From: Arachis hypogaea
Lineage: Eukaryota > Streptophyta > Magnoliopsida > Fabales > Fabaceae
Length of the DNA: 64,000 nt
Reading direction: 5' to 3'
Assembly (NCBI RefSeq): GCF_003086295.3
Contig: NC_092051.1
Span: 13,260,810-13,324,809, forward strand
Shown: in pieces, positions 60,742 to 64,000 of the stretch
How the letters are laid out: every line of letters starts with the position of its first letter
How positions within the stretch are numbered: the stretch's first letter is position 1
Translations under genes and position numbers: made by a program
The notes under the pieces: generated by a model
The model's input: the letters and a program-made list of their open reading frames with translations, nothing else
Database searches by the model: none
What the model was told of the DNA's origin: nothing

Positions 60742-61239
60742 TGATCCGTCACCTTATAACTCGGTTTTTATTGTGCATTATAAGTTATAACTCGGCCTTA
60801 ATTATCATTCATTCTATAACCGACACCTTTATTACCAACTTAATGACCATTATTCTGACTTAATGATCAATAGTAATACCATTAACTCTATTCATCAATT
60901 CTATGCCTATAAAAGGCACCAATTTCTATATACATTATAGATTCTATATACATTCTAGATATATTCTAGAGATATTCTAAATATATTCTATATACATTCT
61001 ATATTCATAGAATTATTATAATATACAACATATGATAACTTTTATTTCATGTCTTACGTTCTATATTCATAGAATTATTCTTATACCTCTTAAACACTTA
61101 CTGACTTGAGTGTCGGAGTGTCTTTTGTAGGTACCCACCCCCTTGTTCTCTCCTTGCCGATGTATAACTCATCCCGACGAGAAGTTTGAAGATATTCATC
61201 GACGGACGAGCTATACACCGGCCAAACTCAGCAAGAACA
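60742..61239 (+). repeat. Left LTR
   Basis: 498 bp. Contains a TATA box in GCCTATAAAAGGCACC (TATAAAA at 60908-60914) and repeated ATATACATTCTA phrases downstream. Differs from the right LTR at a few dozen sites at most by eye. Confidence 0.88.
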
Positions 61240-62815
61240 ATTGGCGCCGTCTGTGGGGACGAGTAAAATAATTCCTACTCCCCTTAGGTTCATAAAATTT
61301 GATTTGCATTCAATTTTTTTAACCAATCTCAACAATCTTCTTTAAGATTTTATTTAATACCACTTATCAAATTTTAATCTATCGTAACTTTTTATAAAAT
61401 ATGTACTTTATACATTTGAATTGCTTTACTTTTACGTATCATAATCTTTCAGATATCATAATCGATCAATGAACCAATCCGAGAATAAACTCGGCTTTCA
61501 ATCAATCTAAGAACAAACTCGATTTTCAATCAATCCGAGCACAAACTCATCAATTTTGCTTACTTTTTCAAAGTTTTCTATTTACACAAGTAAAATTATA
61601 TATTTTATTCAATATACTTTTGCATTTATATTTTGTGTAACTAATATTTATTGATTTATTAGTTATATTTAAACCTCAATATATGTTCTATACAATAATG
61701 ACATATAACAACCCTGCCAATTGCATTTTTATTTTATTATCTATTATATTCTTATTGCTTAATGATTTCATTTATACAATTAAATGACAGTAATGATGAG
61801 TTTAAATCTTAAAATTGGATTCTATCAAAAATTAATTATATATCAATTGTATATAACTGTTATACTATTCACTTTATGCTATTAAATTTTATATTACTAT
61901 TTGTTTAATGTAGAAAATTAAACAGGCAATTTACTATTATTACACAAGGAATATCCCTCGTCATACTGTAACTGCTAGAAACATTATACTAAATGTATAA
62001 TTCAAATACTGTTATCTTATTGCTTTATTATCAAATTAAAGCAAGAACAATTGGCGCCGTCTGTGGGGAGCGAGTAAAATAATTTCTACTCCTCTCAGGT
62101 TCATAAAATTTGAATTACATTCAAATTTTTGAACCAATTTCAACAATCTTGTTTAAGATTTTATTTAATACATTTTATCAAATTTTAATCTAACGTATCA
62201 TAATATTTCACATGTTATAATCAATCCGAGAACAAACTCGCCTTTCAACCAATCCGAAAAAAAAAAAATCCAATTTTCAATCAATCCAAGTACAAACTCA
62301 CCTATCAAATTTGCTAACTTTTTCAAAGTTCTTTACTTACACAAGTAAAATTATATATTTTATTCAACATACTTATGCATTTATATTTTGTGTAACTAAT
62401 ATTTATTGATTTATTAGTTATATTCAAACCTCAATATATGTCCTATACAATAATAACATATAACAACTATGTCAATTGCATTTTTATTTCATTATGTATT
62501 ATATTCTTATTGCTTAATGATTTCATTTATTCAATTAAATGACGGTAATGATGAATTCAAATCTTAAAATTGGATTCCATCGAAAATTAATTGTATATCA
62601 ATTGTATATAACTGTTACACTATTCACTTTATGCTATTAACTTTTATGTTACTGTTTGTTTAATACAAAAAGTTAAGTAAAAACACATGCAAACATTTAA
62701 AATTTACTATTATTGCACGAGAAATATCCTTCGTCATACTGTAACTGCTAGAAATATTATACTAAATGTATAATTCAATAAATGTTATCTTATTGCTTTA
62801 TTATTAAATTAAAGC
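61233..62815 (+). repeat. Tandem duplication of the primer-binding region, about 800-bp unit
   Basis: The segment AGCAAGAACA-ATTGGCGCCGTCTGTGGGG ... TTATTGCTTTATTA-AAATTAAAGC occurs at about 61231-62038 and again at about 62039-62815, in the same order throughout (CCTACTCCCC/CTACTCCTC, GGTTCATAAAATTTGA, AATCCGAGAACAAACTCG, TATATTTTATTCAA, GTCATACTGTAACTGCTAGAAA). The second unit brings the last 10 bases of the LTR with it. Confidence 0.88.
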
Positions 62816-63413
62816 ATATCCTACAGAACAAAATTCATATATTCACATTTGGCATGTATGACATTCATATATGTCGTCTTCTTCTCTACAATTATCAACT
62901 TTCAAGGTATATTTTTTTACTTTGAACTATTTTACTTTTACAATATACATTATTCAATATATGTTGCGACTTTATACCTATTCATTTTCTCAATTTATCT
63001 TATTCATGCCACACCTTCATTATAAATTCTAAATATTCAATAACTAATTGCTTTGAGCGAGAAATTTATCAATAAGTTGTTGTGGGCCGGAAAAATTCCC
63101 AAAACAATTAACCATTATATCTTTGGATCATACAATCGATTCCGTCAATGGATATCTATCTCTAAACTTTTCAGTTCACATACAATTAAATGCTAAAATT
63201 GTTCTTAAGCGGAAAAGTATTCCTCACACAATTATCTTGATTGAATGACTCTTATCACTCAATTATTTTTTGAATAAGTGCCGACATAATAACCCGACTA
63301 AGCTTGGGGGCTCACCATATCATTATTCACTTATCTTTTAACCGAGTTATAAATCATTTTATTTTCTAAGCTTAGCCTGGATCATATGATCGGCAGATAA
63401 AGCTTGGGGGCTA

Positions 63414-63913
63414 TGATCCGTCACCTTATAACTCGGTTTTTATTGTGCATTATAAGTTATAACTTGGCCTTAATTATCATTCATTCTGTAACCGACACTT
63501 TTATTACCAACTTAATGACCATTATTCTGACTTAATGATCAACGGTAATACCATTAACTCTATTCATCAATTCTATGCCTATAAAAGGCACCAATTTCTA
63601 TATACATTATAGATTCTATATACATTCTAAATAAATTCTAGAGACATTATAGATATATTCTATATACATTCTATATTCATAGAATTATTATAATATACAA
63701 CATATATGATAACTTTTATTTTATGTCTTACATTCTATATTCATAGAATTATTCTTATAGCTCTTAAACACTTACTGACTTGAGCGTCGGAGTATCTTTT
63801 GCAGGTACCCACCCCCTTGTTCTCTCCTTGCCGACGTATAACTCATCCCGACGAGAAATTTAAAGATATTCATCGACGGACGAACTATACACCGGCCAAA
63901 CTCAGCAAGAACA
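63414..63913 (+). repeat. Right LTR
   Basis: 500 bp, same ends and TATA box (about 63580) as the left LTR. Ends GCAAGAACA and is followed by unrelated DNA (GATATCATTT). Confidence 0.88.
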
Positions 63914-64000
63914 GATATCATTTAATTTTAATGAATCACAAAATATTTTATATCCTAAAAAAATTTATGACCATTAGAATTACACAATATCATTTCATCA

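Larger units (their letters stand above)
60742..63913 (+). mobile_element. Non-autonomous LTR retrotransposon without coding capacity, 3.17 kb
   Basis: Two direct LTRs of 498 and 500 bp (60742-61239 and 63414-63913) start TGATCCGTCACC and end GCAAGAACA. Just inside the left LTR is a primer-binding site (TTGGCGCCGTCTGTGGGG), and just before the right LTR is a polypurine-like AAGCTTGGGGGC. The 2.17-kb interior has no frame of note, so it needs an autonomous partner (a LARD/TRIM-like derivative). Flanking bases (AACAT and GATAT) do not form a clean target duplication. Confidence 0.88.

Noticed and set aside
60735..63920. Target duplication GAACA/AGAAC around the coding-free LTR element
   Set aside because: AGAACA at the right is part of both LTRs, so its match to the left flank AGAACAT is probably chance. 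No clean duplication is claimed.

Overview
This window looks like plant nuclear DNA from a legume, most likely peanut (Arachis). The genus is my inference, from two intact stachyose synthase genes with legume-type sequence and from transposon and LTR styles I associate with Arachis. There are no bacterial-type operons, no rRNA or tRNA genes and no CRISPR. The only two genes that look intact and host-encoded are tandem, same-strand stachyose synthase genes (STS; raffinose-oligosaccharide pathway): STS-1 at 31339-34579 and STS-2 at 48887-51818. Each has four exons with the same splice positions. The predicted proteins are 864 and 860 aa, and both keep the STS-type insertion block and the GH36-like catalytic motifs.

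Layout. 1-7190: tandem array of about 17 units (308-361 bp short form, 596-639 bp long form) carrying a 37-bp subrepeat with a CCAC/GTGG palindrome. 7200-7882: minus-strand 5' end of a Mutator-like element on which the array ends. 8140-11740: long inverted-repeat element. 13425-14117: two small foldback elements. 15774-21936: FAR1-type Mutator element with a near-perfect 9-bp target duplication, a broken FAR1 gene fragment and two nested solo LTRs. 22191-25196: two related hAT elements with perfect 8-bp duplications around a 309-bp foldback MITE. 26531-30605: degenerate CACTA element with a TnpA-like pseudogene.

STS-1 follows. Then comes a 9.07-kb Mutator-like element (35121-44191) with a perfect 10-bp target duplication. 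It holds a transposase pseudogene (+), a convergent GRF-zinc-finger remnant (-), a GC-rich hAT MITE (35783-36229) and a 2.8-kb solo LTR (40996-43782). Tourist-like and hAT MITEs and AT-rich DNA lead to STS-2. Downstream are a foldback MITE, a tRNA-derived SINE with a 12-bp target duplication (52863-53048), a dead L1-type LINE (about 54400-60558) and a coding-free LTR retrotransposon (60742-63913) whose primer-binding region is tandemly duplicated.

How it fits together. The two STS genes would both make enzymes that move galactose from galactinol to raffinose, giving stachyose. They look like an old tandem duplication pushed about 14 kb apart by transposon insertion. Every transposon gene I could read is broken. 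Most of the premature stops stand where tryptophan is expected (TGG to TGA/TAG), as repeated deamination of methylated cytosine would produce. I found no clearly undescribed system. The most unusual structures are the two-form tandem array that ends on a Mutator terminus, the Mutator element with a convergent GRF gene, and the LTR element with a doubled primer-binding site.
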